In this document: positions 7,712-16,361 of the stretch, one piece after another
Numbering within the stretch: position 1 is the first letter of the stretch
Layout of the letters: each line of letters begins with the position of its first letter
DNA from: JALHNI01 sp044226365
GTDB taxonomy: Bacteria > Acidobacteriota > Terriglobia > Bryobacterales > Bryobacteraceae
Assembly: GCA_044226365.1 (NCBI GenBank)
Contig: JBGAHE010000017.1
Span: forward strand, 1-64,000
Length of the DNA: 64,000 nt
Direction: 5' to 3'
The notes under the pieces: model-generated
The model's database searches: none
What the model was told of the DNA's origin: nothing
What the model saw: the letters and a program-made list of their open reading frames with translations, nothing else
Position numbers and translations under genes: made by a program

Positions 7712-9718
7712 GTGAACTTCCGTGCTCTCTCGTTCCTTACTCTTCTCTCTCTTTCAGCCTATGGGCAAAGCTCGGCGCCGAATGTGCGGATCCTGCTTCC
7801 CGAACGGACGCGACTGTTACAGGGTCAGTTAGTCGACCTGGTGTTGGAGGTGAGAAACGCCGCGGCGGTTTCGAACCTTAAGGTGACTGCGGGGAATGTG
7901 GACCTAACCGCGAATTTCGGCAAGGCGGTGCCGGCGGCGCTTGATTGCGATGCGACGCCCGATGTGGTGCTGCGAGCGGATCTACAGGCGTTCCAGGTGC
8001 CGGGTGAGATTGAACTGAAAGTCTCCTTGACCGCCGATGGAACGACGGTCAGCGATCAGCGGTTGGTGACGGTGCGTGAGTTCAACGCGGCAACGCTGCA
8101 GCGCCGGAATTTGATCCTGTTTATCGGCGACGCGATGGGCACGGCATATCGCGATGCGGCGCGGCTGGTGTCACGTTCGATTGTCGATAGCAAGGGCGTG
8201 AACTCGTTCCGCGAAGGCTTCTTCGACCAATTACTCGAGATGGATAAGATGCCGGTGTCGGGGATGTCGATGACGTACGGCAGCGACTCCATTGTGCCGG
8301 ATTCGGCTAATACCGGTACGGCTTGGGCGACAGGCAACAAGAGCTTTCTGAACGCCGTGAACAGCTTCGGCGATGGCACGGATTGCCGGTGGAGGTTCAA
8401 CGGCTTGACCAACGCTTCGACGCAGCCATTTATTCTCGACAATCCGCGTGTGGAGAACCTGTGGCAGTATCTGAAGCGGCGCTTCCAGTACCGCACGGGC
8501 ATTGTAACGACGGCGGCGGTGACCGATGCCACGCCGGCGGTGGAAGGGGCCTATGTCGGCTTTCGGCAGGCGCGGCTCGAGATTGCGCGCCAGTTTGTGC
8601 AGAACCCGATGTTGGGTGGGCGCCCGGCGTTCGATGTGATTCTGGGCGGCGGAACGGATCCGTTCACGGCGGAAGGACGTCCGGATAAACGTAATCTGAT
8701 TGGCGAATTGCAGGCTCAGGGCTACCGGTATGTGACGAACGCGGCGCAGTTGAAGTCGTTGAGCAATGGGCAGCCGGTGATCGGTTTGTTCAAGGGCTCG
8801 GCGTCGCCGGCGCCCAACAGCAACGGCATTACGACGGCGAGCGACGTGAACATGGACGTGGCGTACGACAAGCTGGGCTTGCAGCGGCCGGCTTCGGAGC
8901 CGGCGGCGAATCTGGGTTCGTTCACGGATCAGCCGATGCTGGACGCGATGACGCAAAAGGCGATCGACATTCTGTCTTCGTCATTCACCGGCACGCCGTT
9001 CATTCTGATGGTGGAAGCGGCGTCGATCGATAAGCAGTCGCATCCGAACAATGCGGCGGGTACGATTTGGGATGCGATCGAGATGGATAAGTCGGTGGGC
9101 GTGGCCCGGGCCTGGGCGGCGAAGCGGTACACGAAGGACACCCTGATCGTGGTGACGGCCGATCATGACCAGTCGATGCACATCATCGGCGTGAGCAATA
9201 CGCCGGATGCGGAGTACTTCAGCCGGACGAAGAGCGAGAAGGTGAGCTACAAGACGTCAGCCGGCGACCAGGACTTTACGGTGTTCGGCGATGCGGCGAC
9301 GAATGCGCGCGCGGGACTGCCATTTGTGAATACGAGCACGACGGCTTCGAACAACAGCGGGGTGGCCGGCATGCCGCTGAGCTTTGCGCCGAAGTCGTCG
9401 ACGACCGACCCGGCGTCGAGCACTTACTCCACTTACTTTGGCTCGCCGGCTTACACGCTCGACGAGCGGACGGGCTATCCGGTGAATGCGGGGGCGACGT
9501 TGCGGCGCCTGGCGGTGGGCTTCCGGACGGGCGACCATACGGGGTCGAGCGTGCCGGTGACGGCGGAAGGGCCGGGCGCGCTGCTCTTTAACGGCTATCA
9601 GGACCAGACGGACATCTTCTTCAAGATGGCGGCGGCACTAAGCAATGACACTACCGAGATTGACAAGGCGCTCGAACTGCTGCAGGCAGCGAAGTATCCG
9701 AAGACGGTGGGCAAGTAG
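7712..9718 (+). CDS. Secreted alkaline phosphatase with N-terminal Ig-like domain
   Basis: A 668-residue exported metallophosphatase that hydrolyses phosphate esters outside the cytoplasm. A signal peptide (about residues 1-19) is followed by a beta-rich Ig-like segment (25-125). The alkaline phosphatase fold starts at NLILFIGDAMG (metal ligand Asp140) and includes PDSANTGTAWATG with the likely nucleophile Ser198. Later come AASIDKQSH and TADHDQS, then a C-terminal HTGSSVPV with another metal His. Ser198 is the residue phosphorylated in this family. The start is GTG 7712, giving the only sensible signal peptide. A small unknown gene overlaps its stop by 1 bp. The natural substrate is not known. 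Confidence 0.92.
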   Translation: MNFRALSFLTLLSLSAYGQSSAPNVRILLPERTRLLQGQLVDLVLEVRNAAAVSNLKVTAGNVDLTANFGKAVPAALDCDATPDVVLRADLQAFQVPGEIELKVSLTADGTTVSDQRLVTVREFNAATLQRRNLILFIGDAMGTAYRDAARLVSRSIVDSKGVNSFREGFFDQLLEMDKMPVSGMSMTYGSDSIVPDSANTGTAWATGNKSFLNAVNSFGDGTDCRWRFNGLTNASTQPFILDNPRVENLWQYLKRRFQYRTGIVTTAAVTDATPAVEGAYVGFRQARLEIARQFVQNPMLGGRPAFDVILGGGTDPFTAEGRPDKRNLIGELQAQGYRYVTNAAQLKSLSNGQPVIGLFKGSASPAPNSNGITTASDVNMDVAYDKLGLQRPASEPAANLGSFTDQPMLDAMTQKAIDILSSSFTGTPFILMVEAASIDKQSHPNNAAGTIWDAIEMDKSVGVARAWAAKRYTKDTLIVVTADHDQSMHIIGVSNTPDAEYFSRTKSEKVSYKTSAGDQDFTVFGDAATNARAGLPFVNTSTTASNNSGVAGMPLSFAPKSSTTDPASSTYSTYFGSPAYTLDERTGYPVNAGATLRRLAVGFRTGDHTGSSVPVTAEGPGALLFNGYQDQTDIFFKMAAALSNDTTEIDKALELLQAAKYPKTVGK

Positions 9719-10203
9719 TGCGGCTAATGCTGTGGGGGGCGTGGCTTATCGCGACGCCCCTGCTCGCCGGTGAAGCGGACTTATTTACTTTCACGCTGCG
9801 GGAGACGACCTTGCAGATCGCGGAGAAACTGGGGCGCCCGGCGCAAACCGGGGAGGCGAGCCCTGGCTATTTCTCGTGGTTCCTGCAGACGGATGTGGCG
9901 GATCAGCATGAGCATAGCCATGTCCTGTTGTTTCGCCACGCTGACCGGACGCTGGTGAGCCTGACGCGGAACTTCGAAGAGCCGCGGGCGGTGGACGAAC
10001 TCTTTCCCGCGGCGGAGAGCCGGACGTTCTACTGGCGGGCGGAAGGGCAGCCGGACTGGCCGGTGCGCGTGCGTTGTTTGAGCGGTGATCGCGTATTCAT
10101 CGCGATGGGGGTGGCCCAGCCCGGGCAGCGGACGAATCAGCTCCTGTTGATTCGCCGGGAGGCTTTGGGGGCCTATCTTCCGTGGTTGGCGAAGCAGCTG
10201 TGA
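9718..10203 (+). CDS. Unknown secreted protein coupled to alkaline phosphatase
   Basis: A 161-residue protein that I do not recognise. A signal peptide (MRLMLWGAWLIATPLLAGEA) is followed by a mixed alpha/beta domain with the segments TLQIAEKLGRPAQTG, HSHVLLFRHADRTLVSLTRNFE and VRVRCLSGDRVFIAMG. Its GTG start shares one base with the phosphatase stop (TAGTG), so it is translationally coupled. This suggests it acts with the phosphatase in the periplasm, for example in folding, inhibition or anchoring. No catalytic motif is apparent. Confidence 0.7.
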   Translation: MRLMLWGAWLIATPLLAGEADLFTFTLRETTLQIAEKLGRPAQTGEASPGYFSWFLQTDVADQHEHSHVLLFRHADRTLVSLTRNFEEPRAVDELFPAAESRTFYWRAEGQPDWPVRVRCLSGDRVFIAMGVAQPGQRTNQLLLIRREALGAYLPWLAKQL

Positions 10204-10206
10204 CGA

Positions 10207-10212
10207 TATGAT
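10207..10212 (+). promoter_or_regulatory. -10 box for leaderless sulfatase start
   Basis: TATGAT (as GATATGAT) lies 6 nt before the GTG at 10219, placing +1 at or next to the start codon. No Shine-Dalgarno is evident and the -35 is weak. Confidence 0.4.
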
Positions 10213-10218
10213 GGCGGG

Positions 10219-11802
10219 GTGATTCGCCGGACCTTCCTACAGACTCTTGCCGCATCGTCCCTGGTGGCGGCGCCGAAGCGGCCGAACATCATCCTGATGA
10301 TGGCCGACGACATGGGCTTCTCCGATTTGGGCTGCTATGGCGGTGAGATTCAGACGCCGAATCTGGATGCGCTGGCCAAGGACGGATTGCGCTTCACGCA
10401 GTTCTACAACGGCGCGCGCTGCTGCCCGACCCGGGCCAGTCTGATGACGGGGCTGTATGCGCATCAGGCGGCGGTGGGTCATATGGTGGGCGACTATCAG
10501 AAGCCCGGCTATCGCGGCGACTTGAGCCGGCAGGCGGTGACGATCGCCGAGGCGTTGAAGGCGTCCGGCTATCGCACGGCGATGAGCGGCAAGTGGCATG
10601 TGACGCCAGTGAACGAGAAGAAGTATAACTGGCCGATGCAGCGCGGCTTTGAGCGCTTCTTCGGAACGATCCACGGCGCGGGCAGCTATTATGATCCGGC
10701 GACGCTCGCGACGGGCAATGAGTTCATCAAGCCCGAAGGCGACGACTTCTTTTATACCGATGCGATCGCGACCCATGCGAACCGCTTCATCGACGAGTTT
10801 GCCGGGCAGCCCTTCTTCCTCTATGTGCCGTTTACCTCGCCGCACTGGCCCTTGCACGCGGTGGCGAGCGATATCGCGAAGTACAAAGGGCGCTACCGCG
10901 CGGGTTGGGATGCGTTGCGCGAGGAGCGTCATGCGCGGCAGGTAAAGATGGGCATCGTCGACAAGCGGTGGCCGCTATCGCCGCGCGACTCCACCGTGCC
11001 GGTGTGGGCGGACGCGAAAGAAAAGGCGTGGGAAGAGCAGCGCATGGAAGTCTATGCGGCGCAGATCGACCGCATGGATCAGAACGTGGGGCGGATTGTC
11101 GCCAAGCTGAAGGAGAAGGGCCTGGAGAAGGACACGCTCATCCTCTTCCTGGCCGATAACGGCGGATGTGCCGAAGAGATTGCGCGGGCGTTGACGCCGA
11201 ATCCGAGCATTCCGCTGAAGACACGGGATGGGCGCGACGTGCGCCGGGGTAATCTGGCGTCGATCGTGCCGGGCGGGCCGGATACGTATCAGAGTTACGG
11301 CATCGGCTGGGCGAACGCGAGCAACACGCCCTTCCGTACCTATAAACATTGGGTGCACGAGGGTGGGATCGCTTCGCCGTTGATTGCGCGCTGGCCGGAA
11401 GGTATCAAGCGGCGGAATGCGTTGACGAATGAGCCGGCGCACCTGATCGACATCATGGCGACCTGCCTGGATGTGGCCGGGGCGCAGTATCCCAAGACGT
11501 ATGCGGGGAATGCGATTCAGCCGCTGGAAGGGTTGAGTCTGCGACCGGTGTGGGAGAAAGGCAAGCGGGCGGGGCACGCGGAGATCTTCTGGGAGCATGA
11601 GGGCAATCGCGCGGTGCGGCAGGGGCGATGGAAACTGGTGGCGAAGCATCAGCAGCCGTGGGAGCTTTACGACTTGCAAGCGGACCGGTCCGAATTGCGC
11701 GACTTGGCGGCGTCGCAGCCGGCGAAGGCGGCGGAACTGAAAGCGAAATGGGAAGCGTGGGCCAAGCGCGCCAACGTGGAGCCATGGCCCGTCGCGCGTT
11801 AG
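10219..11802 (+). CDS. Sulfatase (arylsulfatase type), Tat-exported
   Basis: A 527-residue sulfatase that hydrolyses sulfate esters, probably on polysaccharides. The N-terminus (MIRRTFLQTLAASS) is Tat-like. The metal-binding PNIILMMADDMG motif (Asp30, Asp31) and the CCPTRASLMTG sequence identify type I sulfatases. Cys68 in C-x-P-x-R would be converted to formylglycine. GKWHVTPVNEK and LFLADNGG supply further active-site residues. Activity therefore needs a formylglycine-generating or anSME maturase, not present in this window. GTG 10219 is chosen because a -10-like box ends 6 nt upstream, consistent with a leaderless mRNA. It lies 15 bp after the unknown gene. Confidence 0.92.
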   Translation: MIRRTFLQTLAASSLVAAPKRPNIILMMADDMGFSDLGCYGGEIQTPNLDALAKDGLRFTQFYNGARCCPTRASLMTGLYAHQAAVGHMVGDYQKPGYRGDLSRQAVTIAEALKASGYRTAMSGKWHVTPVNEKKYNWPMQRGFERFFGTIHGAGSYYDPATLATGNEFIKPEGDDFFYTDAIATHANRFIDEFAGQPFFLYVPFTSPHWPLHAVASDIAKYKGRYRAGWDALREERHARQVKMGIVDKRWPLSPRDSTVPVWADAKEKAWEEQRMEVYAAQIDRMDQNVGRIVAKLKEKGLEKDTLILFLADNGGCAEEIARALTPNPSIPLKTRDGRDVRRGNLASIVPGGPDTYQSYGIGWANASNTPFRTYKHWVHEGGIASPLIARWPEGIKRRNALTNEPAHLIDIMATCLDVAGAQYPKTYAGNAIQPLEGLSLRPVWEKGKRAGHAEIFWEHEGNRAVRQGRWKLVAKHQQPWELYDLQADRSELRDLAASQPAKAAELKAKWEAWAKRANVEPWPVAR

Positions 11803-11805
11803 CGA

Positions 11806-11811
11806 TATATT
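11806..11811 (+). promoter_or_regulatory. -10 box for leaderless SDR start
   Basis: TATATT within GATATATT, 6 nt before ATG 11818, predicts transcription starting at the start codon. No clear -35 hexamer is seen. Confidence 0.4.
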
Positions 11812-11817
11812 AGGCGG

Positions 11818-12531
11818 ATGCCTGTTTCTCTCGCTGGTGAGCGAGTTCTCGTTGTGGGTGCGTCGAGCGGCGTGGGCCGCGCGTCCGCCGTTCTTTTTGC
11901 CCAAGCCGGAGCGAAGGTGTTTGTCAGCGCCCGCCGGGCGGATCGTTTGGAAGAATTGGCCCAGCAGTATGGCATGGGCACGTACGCGGCGGACGCCAGT
12001 ATCGCCGAAGAGGCACAGGCCATGGTGGACGCGGCCAAGGCCCACCTCGGCGGCATCGACATTCTGGTGCATTCGACGGGCACCAACACGAAGGACCGTT
12101 ATCTGCAGCGGTTAAACGTAGAGATCTGGAACCACATGATCAGCGTGAACCTGAACGCCGCCTACTACGTGACGCAGGCCGTGCTGCCGGCGATGCGCGA
12201 GGCGAAGAAGGGTCATTTGATTTATGTGTCGTCGGTCTCGGGGAAGTATCCCGACGTCTCCGGCGCGTCGTATCAGGCGGCGAAGCGCGGGCTGGTAGGC
12301 TTTACGCACGCGGTGCGCGTGGAGGAGAAGGAGAACCAGATCCGGACGTGCGTGGTGTGTCCGGGGCTGATCGACACCGAGTTGATGGAGAAGCGCCCGG
12401 TGAAGCCGCCGGCTGAGCAACTAGCGCGCGCGCTGAAGGCCGAGGACGTGGCGGAGATCATCTTCGACATTGCCAAGCTGCCGGCGCACGTGACGATCCC
12501 CGAGATCGACATTGTGCCGACGACGATCTAG
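11818..12531 (+). CDS. SDR family NAD(P)-dependent oxidoreductase
   Basis: A 237-residue classical short-chain dehydrogenase/reductase. The cofactor motif GASSGVG is at residues 14-20. The catalytic Ser is in YVSSVSG (138-139) and Tyr152-x3-Lys156 is in SYQAAKRG. The usual NNAG is replaced by HSTGTN. The length is typical. It reduces or oxidises an alcohol/ketone in the cytoplasm with NADP or NAD; Arg39-Arg40 after the second strand hints at NADP preference. The gene is a single unit between the sulfatase and an intrinsic terminator. The substrate is unknown. Confidence 0.9.
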   Translation: MPVSLAGERVLVVGASSGVGRASAVLFAQAGAKVFVSARRADRLEELAQQYGMGTYAADASIAEEAQAMVDAAKAHLGGIDILVHSTGTNTKDRYLQRLNVEIWNHMISVNLNAAYYVTQAVLPAMREAKKGHLIYVSSVSGKYPDVSGASYQAAKRGLVGFTHAVRVEEKENQIRTCVVCPGLIDTELMEKRPVKPPAEQLARALKAEDVAEIIFDIAKLPAHVTIPEIDIVPTTI

Positions 12532-12550
12532 GCCAAGCGAAAACAAGAAC

Positions 12551-12588
12551 GCCCGGCGAGCCGAAAGGCCGCCGGGCATTTTTCTTTT
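12551..12588. terminator. Intrinsic terminator, probably bidirectional
   Basis: Arms GCCCGGCG (12551-12558) and CGCCGGGC (12570-12577) are followed by ATTTTTCTTTT on the plus strand. They lie between the convergent SDR and STAS genes. The minus-strand exit GTTCTTGTTTT is moderately U-rich. Confidence 0.8.
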
Positions 12589-12600
12589 CCGAGACGGGGA

Positions 12601-12945
12601 CTAGGAGAAGCTGCGGACACCCGCGGCTTCGTCGTCGTGGACTTCGAAGACGGTGTAGAGCTTGGTGATCTGCAAGAGATCCTTGACGCGCTTATTCAGG
12701 TTCAACAGCTTCATGGAACCGCCGGCGTTCTGCACGGTGGTAAAGCCGGAAACCAGTTCGCCGATGCCCGAGCTGTCGATGTAGGAGACTTCGCCCAGAT
12801 TCACCAGCAACTTCTTGTTGCCCTTCGTCACCAGGTCGCGAATCAGGTCGCGGAACGTACTGGCGCCATCGCCCAGGGTGATGCGCCCTTCGGCGTCCAC
12901 CACAGTCACGTCACCCACCTGGCGGTTGGTCAGTTTCACACTCAT
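12601..12945 (-). CDS. STAS-domain anti-sigma factor antagonist (RsbV/SpoIIAA-like)
   Basis: A 114-residue single STAS domain. The IDSSGIG motif places the phosphorylatable Ser at residue 58. In partner-switching, the unphosphorylated form binds the RsbW-like kinase and frees a sigma factor or other target. A strong Shine-Dalgarno (GGGAGG) precedes ATG 12945. A plausible -10 TAGAAT lies at 12984-12979 on the minus strand. The likely kinase partner lies 54 bp upstream on the same strand (13000-13419). No sigma factor or PP2C phosphatase lies nearby, so the output is unknown. Confidence 0.88.
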   Translation of the reverse strand: MSVKLTNRQVGDVTVVDAEGRITLGDGASTFRDLIRDLVTKGNKKLLVNLGEVSYIDSSGIGELVSGFTTVQNAGGSMKLLNLNKRVKDLLQITKLYTVFEVHDDEAAGVRSFS

Positions 12946-12999
12946 CGATAACTTCCTCCCTTACGAATCAACTCCGCTATTCTAATACGGCGGCGACGC

Positions 13000-13419
13000 T
13001 CAGGCGGGGCGATTCTTGACCAGCCGCAAGCGGCTGCCGCCTTCCGCGCGGCGCTCCACCGTGAACTCATCCATAAACGCTCGCACGATCAACAAGCCGC
13101 GGCCTGAAGGCCGCAACAAATTTTCTTCGGCCAGCGGGTCCGGCAACGAAGCCAGATCAAGGCCGCTGCCCTGATCGTCAATGACGATGATGAGCGCTTC
13201 GGGGCTCACTTCGACATTCAGACTGACTTTCTTTTCCGCGCTGTAGTGATTCCCATGGACGACGGCGTTGACCATCGCTTCGCGCAAGGCAATGCCAATT
13301 TCATGGACGGCGTCTTCATCGAAGCCGGCCTCTTTTGCCAAGGCAGTGACGTGGCCTTCAGCCCAATCGACGCTGTCGAGCGTGGAGGCAAGTTGCCAAG
13401 TCTGCGCGCGGGCTTCCAT
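13000..13419 (-). CDS. RsbW-like ATP-binding anti-sigma factor kinase
   Basis: A 139-residue GHKL (HATPase_c_2) protein of the RsbW/SpoIIAB type. The N box EAMVNAVVHGNH, G1 box DDQGSGLD and G2 box SGRGLLIVRAFMDE are all present. It would phosphorylate the STAS antagonist encoded just downstream and otherwise sequester a sigma factor or similar partner. The protein is short, with no sensor domain, as expected. It and rsbV-like form a two-gene module ahead of the metallophosphoesterase. Confidence 0.88.
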   Translation of the reverse strand: MEARAQTWQLASTLDSVDWAEGHVTALAKEAGFDEDAVHEIGIALREAMVNAVVHGNHYSAEKKVSLNVEVSPEALIIVIDDQGSGLDLASLPDPLAEENLLRPSGRGLLIVRAFMDEFTVERRAEGGSRLRLVKNRPA

Positions 13420-13439
13420 GGGTCGAAAAATCGAACGCG

Positions 13440-13457
13440 AACCGTTAGCTTACGGTT
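13440..13457. terminator. Weak hairpin, possible terminator
   Basis: AACCGT and ACGGTT flank a 6-nt loop in the short gap between the RsbW-like gene and the metallophosphoesterase. The U-tract is poor on both sides, so this may simply be a structured spacer. Confidence 0.3.
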
Positions 13458-13467
13458 TTGCGGCCCC

Positions 13468-14199
13468 CTAAGTCAACCCGGTACGGAGGGGGGCGGCCCA
13501 GTCCGGACGGCCATTTCGCTCGGCCTGCCGCGCGGCGGACTCCCAATCGTAGGGAAGAGCGATCTGTTCGGCGTGCCACACACCGTCCTGGTCGGACAGG
13601 ATGGCGTAGCGGGCATGCGGTGTGCCGGCGGCCATCGCATGGGGATACGGGAGGTCGGCGGTATAGCCGGGCAGGCCCACACTGCCGGGATTGACGACGA
13701 GCCGGCCATCGGCCAAGCGCAGGTGGCCGGGCACGTGGGTGTGCGCGCAGAGAATCAACGAGGCGGAAACGGTAGCCCGGGCCGTGACGGCTTCGGGCGG
13801 CGCGAGTTCCACGCGGCCTGGATGGACGTCGTGCAGGAAGTAGATCAGGTCGCTATCGGGGGTGCCGTGGCAGAGGAAGACGTCGGGCAGGAACCAATGG
13901 CTGGCGGGCAAGGAGGCGAGCCAGGTGCGATGAACGGCGGTGAGGTGCTCGGTGGCGTACTGATCTGAGGGGCCCATCACGGCGCGCGAGAGCGTGAGGA
14001 GTTGGCGCTCGTGATTGCCGCGGATGGTGGTGAAGTTGAGCGGTTCGAGGCGATCGGCGGTTTCGGCGGGCCAAAGGGGACCGGAGACCAGATCGCCGAG
14101 GTTGACGACGGTGTTGATGCCGCGACCGCTCATGTCCGCCAGCACGGCTTCGAGGGCCGGCAGGTTGCCGTGGACGTCGGCGATCGCGGCAAAGGTCAT
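13468..14199 (-). CDS. Metallophosphoesterase (YfcE-like)
   Basis: A 243-residue calcineurin-like phosphoesterase. The motif series is complete: ADVHGN, NLGDLVSG, RGNHE, LCHGTP and CAHTHVP, which together hold the two metal ions. Relatives hydrolyse phosphodiesters or cyclic nucleotides in the cytoplasm; no signal peptide is present. A convincing substrate cannot be assigned. It follows the M56 gene by 8 bp on the same strand and may be co-transcribed with it. Confidence 0.88.
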   Translation of the reverse strand: MTFAAIADVHGNLPALEAVLADMSGRGINTVVNLGDLVSGPLWPAETADRLEPLNFTTIRGNHERQLLTLSRAVMGPSDQYATEHLTAVHRTWLASLPASHWFLPDVFLCHGTPDSDLIYFLHDVHPGRVELAPPEAVTARATVSASLILCAHTHVPGHLRLADGRLVVNPGSVGLPGYTADLPYPHAMAAGTPHARYAILSDQDGVWHAEQIALPYDWESAARQAERNGRPDWAAPLRTGLT

Positions 14200-14207
14200 G
14201 TCCTATT

Positions 14208-15968
14208 CTAAGGCGCGAGCGTGAAGTTGACGTCGATCGCGGTGAGCACTTCGACCGGGTTGCCGTTCAGCAGCGTGGTCTGGTAAGTCCACTCGCGGAC
14301 AGCTTGCATGGCGGCATCCACCAGTAGCGGATGGCCGCTTTCGGCGAACAGACCCTGCACCCGGCCGTCCTTGCCGAGCAGGGCGGCGAAGCGCACGGTT
14401 CCCTGCACTCGTGCCTGCCGGGCGAGAGGTGGATACACCGGCGTCACCTTATGCACCAGCTTGGCCGACTGAACGTTGCCACCGACGCGGATGCGCGGAC
14501 CATCGCCTTTGGGGAAGCTGGGGCTGACGTCCGAGATGGTGAGCGTGGTTTGGCCGTCGGTACTGGTGTGGAAAGAAGTGCCGAGGTTTGGCGCTACGGC
14601 GCGCACCATTTCCGAGATCTGGGCGGTGGTGCCCGGGGGGAGCGGTTGGCCTTGCAGCGAAGCCAAACGGGCGCGCAGAGTTTCCGAGACCGCGGGCGGC
14701 GCATCCTGGATGTTGATGGCGGCGAGCGTGGGCGGTTGGTTGGCCGGGCCGAGGTTCAGCGCGGGGTTGGTGCCAAGGGTGAAGTTGATGTCGAGGCGGG
14801 CGACGGACTGAGGCGCGCCGGACTTGAACTGCCATTGCAGCACCGATTCCAGGGCGGCGCGGCGGAGTTCCTGCGGACCGGAAAGCACACGAGCATCAGC
14901 CACCGAACCGTCTTCGGCGAGCGTGGCTTCCACCACGACGGTGCCTTCGATCTTCTTCTGCTTGGCGGCGAGGGGATAGATGGGGGCCTTGCGCAGGACC
15001 ACTTCGGGCCCGGAAGAGGCAGCTTCGAACTGCGGCGCCGCCTGTAGGGGGAAGGTGGTGACGGAGAGCCAAGCCGTGGTGACAGCCAAGGCGGTGGTGA
15101 GGGAGTAAGTAGCCAAGAGGCGAGTGCGAGACATGTGGACCTCAGTGAGTAAGTTGTGAATGCGGACCGATAGATCGTGGCGGCGGATGAATTGCGGAGC
15201 GAGCGGCGGCGGCGTGTGGGCGGAGAGCGTCAACAAGGCATGGACGTAGGGTTGCGGGGAGGAGGCCAATTCGACCACGGCGCGGTCGACCGCCTGCTCC
15301 CGCAAAAGACGAATCCGCGCGATGAGGAACCAAATAGCGGGATGAAACCAGAGGACGGCGGTGACGAGTTCTTCAAGCAAGGCGAACAGCCAGTCGCCGC
15401 GGCGCAGGTGCAGAAGCTCGTGCGTGACCACGGCGATCTGAGCCTCCGCGGACAGGTTCTGCACGCTGGACGGTAACAGAACCAAGGGGCGCCAGAGGCC
15501 GAAGGCGACGGGCCCGGGAACCGCGGGCGATTCAGCGATTTCGGCGTGCGAGCCGGTGAGGCGGCGCGCTTCGTCGATCGCGGCCAGGGTGAGCGGTTTG
15601 GCGGTCGCGCGATACTGGCGCAACCGCCAAAGCCCGAGGGCGAGCCAAGCAAACCGCAGGGCGATGCCGGCGAGCAGAAGGACGAGAGCGTAGTCCTGCC
15701 AGTTCCAGGGCACGGGACCGGACGGGGCTAGGGGTCCTTCGATCCGCGCCGTCGCTAAGGGCATGGGCCGCAGATGAATAACGGGATGTTCCCAAGTCTG
15801 GAGAACGGGCAGCAACACCGAGGCGAGCAGCAACAATTGCAGGTAGACGACGTGCGAACGCGGTTCGCGCAGCCGGAAGATCAGCGGCAGGGCGATGCCC
15901 GTGGCGATGAGGGCTGCCAGTTGCCAGCTGTAGTTGACGAGATTCAGCAGAAGGAGGTCGTTGGTCAC
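14208..15968 (-). CDS. M56 family (BlaR1/MecR1-like) peptidase with two TonB C-terminal domains
   Basis: A 586-residue membrane protein. The N-terminal half has several transmembrane helices and a cytoplasmic gluzincin motif HELLH at residues 183-187, as in BlaR1/MecR1. Another transmembrane helix near 290-310 leads outside. The exported half contains two TonB C-terminal-like domains (about 315-395 and 500-586) with the pattern PIYPLAAKQKKIEGTVVVEATLAEDG and its second copy PVYPPLARQARVQG. BlaR1 normally carries a penicillin-binding domain here; this one does not. The protein overlaps the BlaI repressor gene by 4 bp, so the pair probably acts as sensor-protease and repressor. The sensed signal is unknown and may be envelope stress. 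Confidence 0.85.
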   Translation of the reverse strand: MTNDLLLLNLVNYSWQLAALIATGIALPLIFRLREPRSHVVYLQLLLLASVLLPVLQTWEHPVIHLRPMPLATARIEGPLAPSGPVPWNWQDYALVLLLAGIALRFAWLALGLWRLRQYRATAKPLTLAAIDEARRLTGSHAEIAESPAVPGPVAFGLWRPLVLLPSSVQNLSAEAQIAVVTHELLHLRRGDWLFALLEELVTAVLWFHPAIWFLIARIRLLREQAVDRAVVELASSPQPYVHALLTLSAHTPPPLAPQFIRRHDLSVRIHNLLTEVHMSRTRLLATYSLTTALAVTTAWLSVTTFPLQAAPQFEAASSGPEVVLRKAPIYPLAAKQKKIEGTVVVEATLAEDGSVADARVLSGPQELRRAALESVLQWQFKSGAPQSVARLDINFTLGTNPALNLGPANQPPTLAAINIQDAPPAVSETLRARLASLQGQPLPPGTTAQISEMVRAVAPNLGTSFHTSTDGQTTLTISDVSPSFPKGDGPRIRVGGNVQSAKLVHKVTPVYPPLARQARVQGTVRFAALLGKDGRVQGLFAESGHPLLVDAAMQAVREWTYQTTLLNGNPVEVLTAIDVNFTLAP

Positions 15969-16342
15969 TTCCGCCTCCGCTTGAGCAACTCGGCGATTTC
16001 GTCGAGCTCCTTGGCGGAGAGCTTTTCGCTTTCCACGAGATTGAGCAGCAGCGGCTTGGCGGAGCCGTTGAAGACGCGCTCGACGAAGTCGCTCACCATG
16101 TGCGTGACGACCTGCTGTTTGGGTTGCGCGGCGCGATAGACGTGAGCCTTTTCACCCTCTTCGCGGCTGACGTAGCCCTTCTCCTGCAGGATGCCCATCA
16201 TCGTCATGACGGTGGTATAGGCGATCTTGCGGTGTTCAAGCAGCGACTCGTAGACATCGCGCACCGTGACGGACTCGCGCTGCCAGACGATCTTCATCAG
16301 CTCGAGTTCCTGCTCGGTAAGAACAGACTTGCGGACTCTCAT
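15965..16342 (-). CDS. BlaI/MecI-type transcriptional repressor
   Basis: A 125-residue winged-helix repressor: LTEQELELMKIVWQ, TVRDVYESLLEHRKIAYTTVMTMMGILQEKGYVSRE and a C-terminal dimerisation region with a cleavable-looking segment. In this family a signalled M56 peptidase inactivates the repressor. The gene overlaps the M56 gene by 4 bp. A perfect 24-bp palindrome covers its -10 region and start codon, implying autoregulation. There is no Shine-Dalgarno, and TTGACA-N17-TAATTT-N6-ATG predicts a leaderless transcript. Confidence 0.9.
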   Translation of the reverse strand: MRVRKSVLTEQELELMKIVWQRESVTVRDVYESLLEHRKIAYTTVMTMMGILQEKGYVSREEGEKAHVYRAAQPKQQVVTHMVSDFVERVFNGSAKPLLLNLVESEKLSAKELDEIAELLKRRRK

Positions 16343-16361
16343 ACTAAGAAATTAGTATGAG
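16338..16361. promoter_or_regulatory. BlaI-type operator overlapping the blaI start
   Basis: Perfect inverted repeat: arms CTCATACTAA and TTAGTATGAG with spacer GAAA. It spans the start codon (16340-16342) and the -10 box of the repressor gene. The inner TACTAA/TTAGTA half-sites resemble BlaI/MecI-family dyads. Occupancy would block transcription of the operon. Confidence 0.75.
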
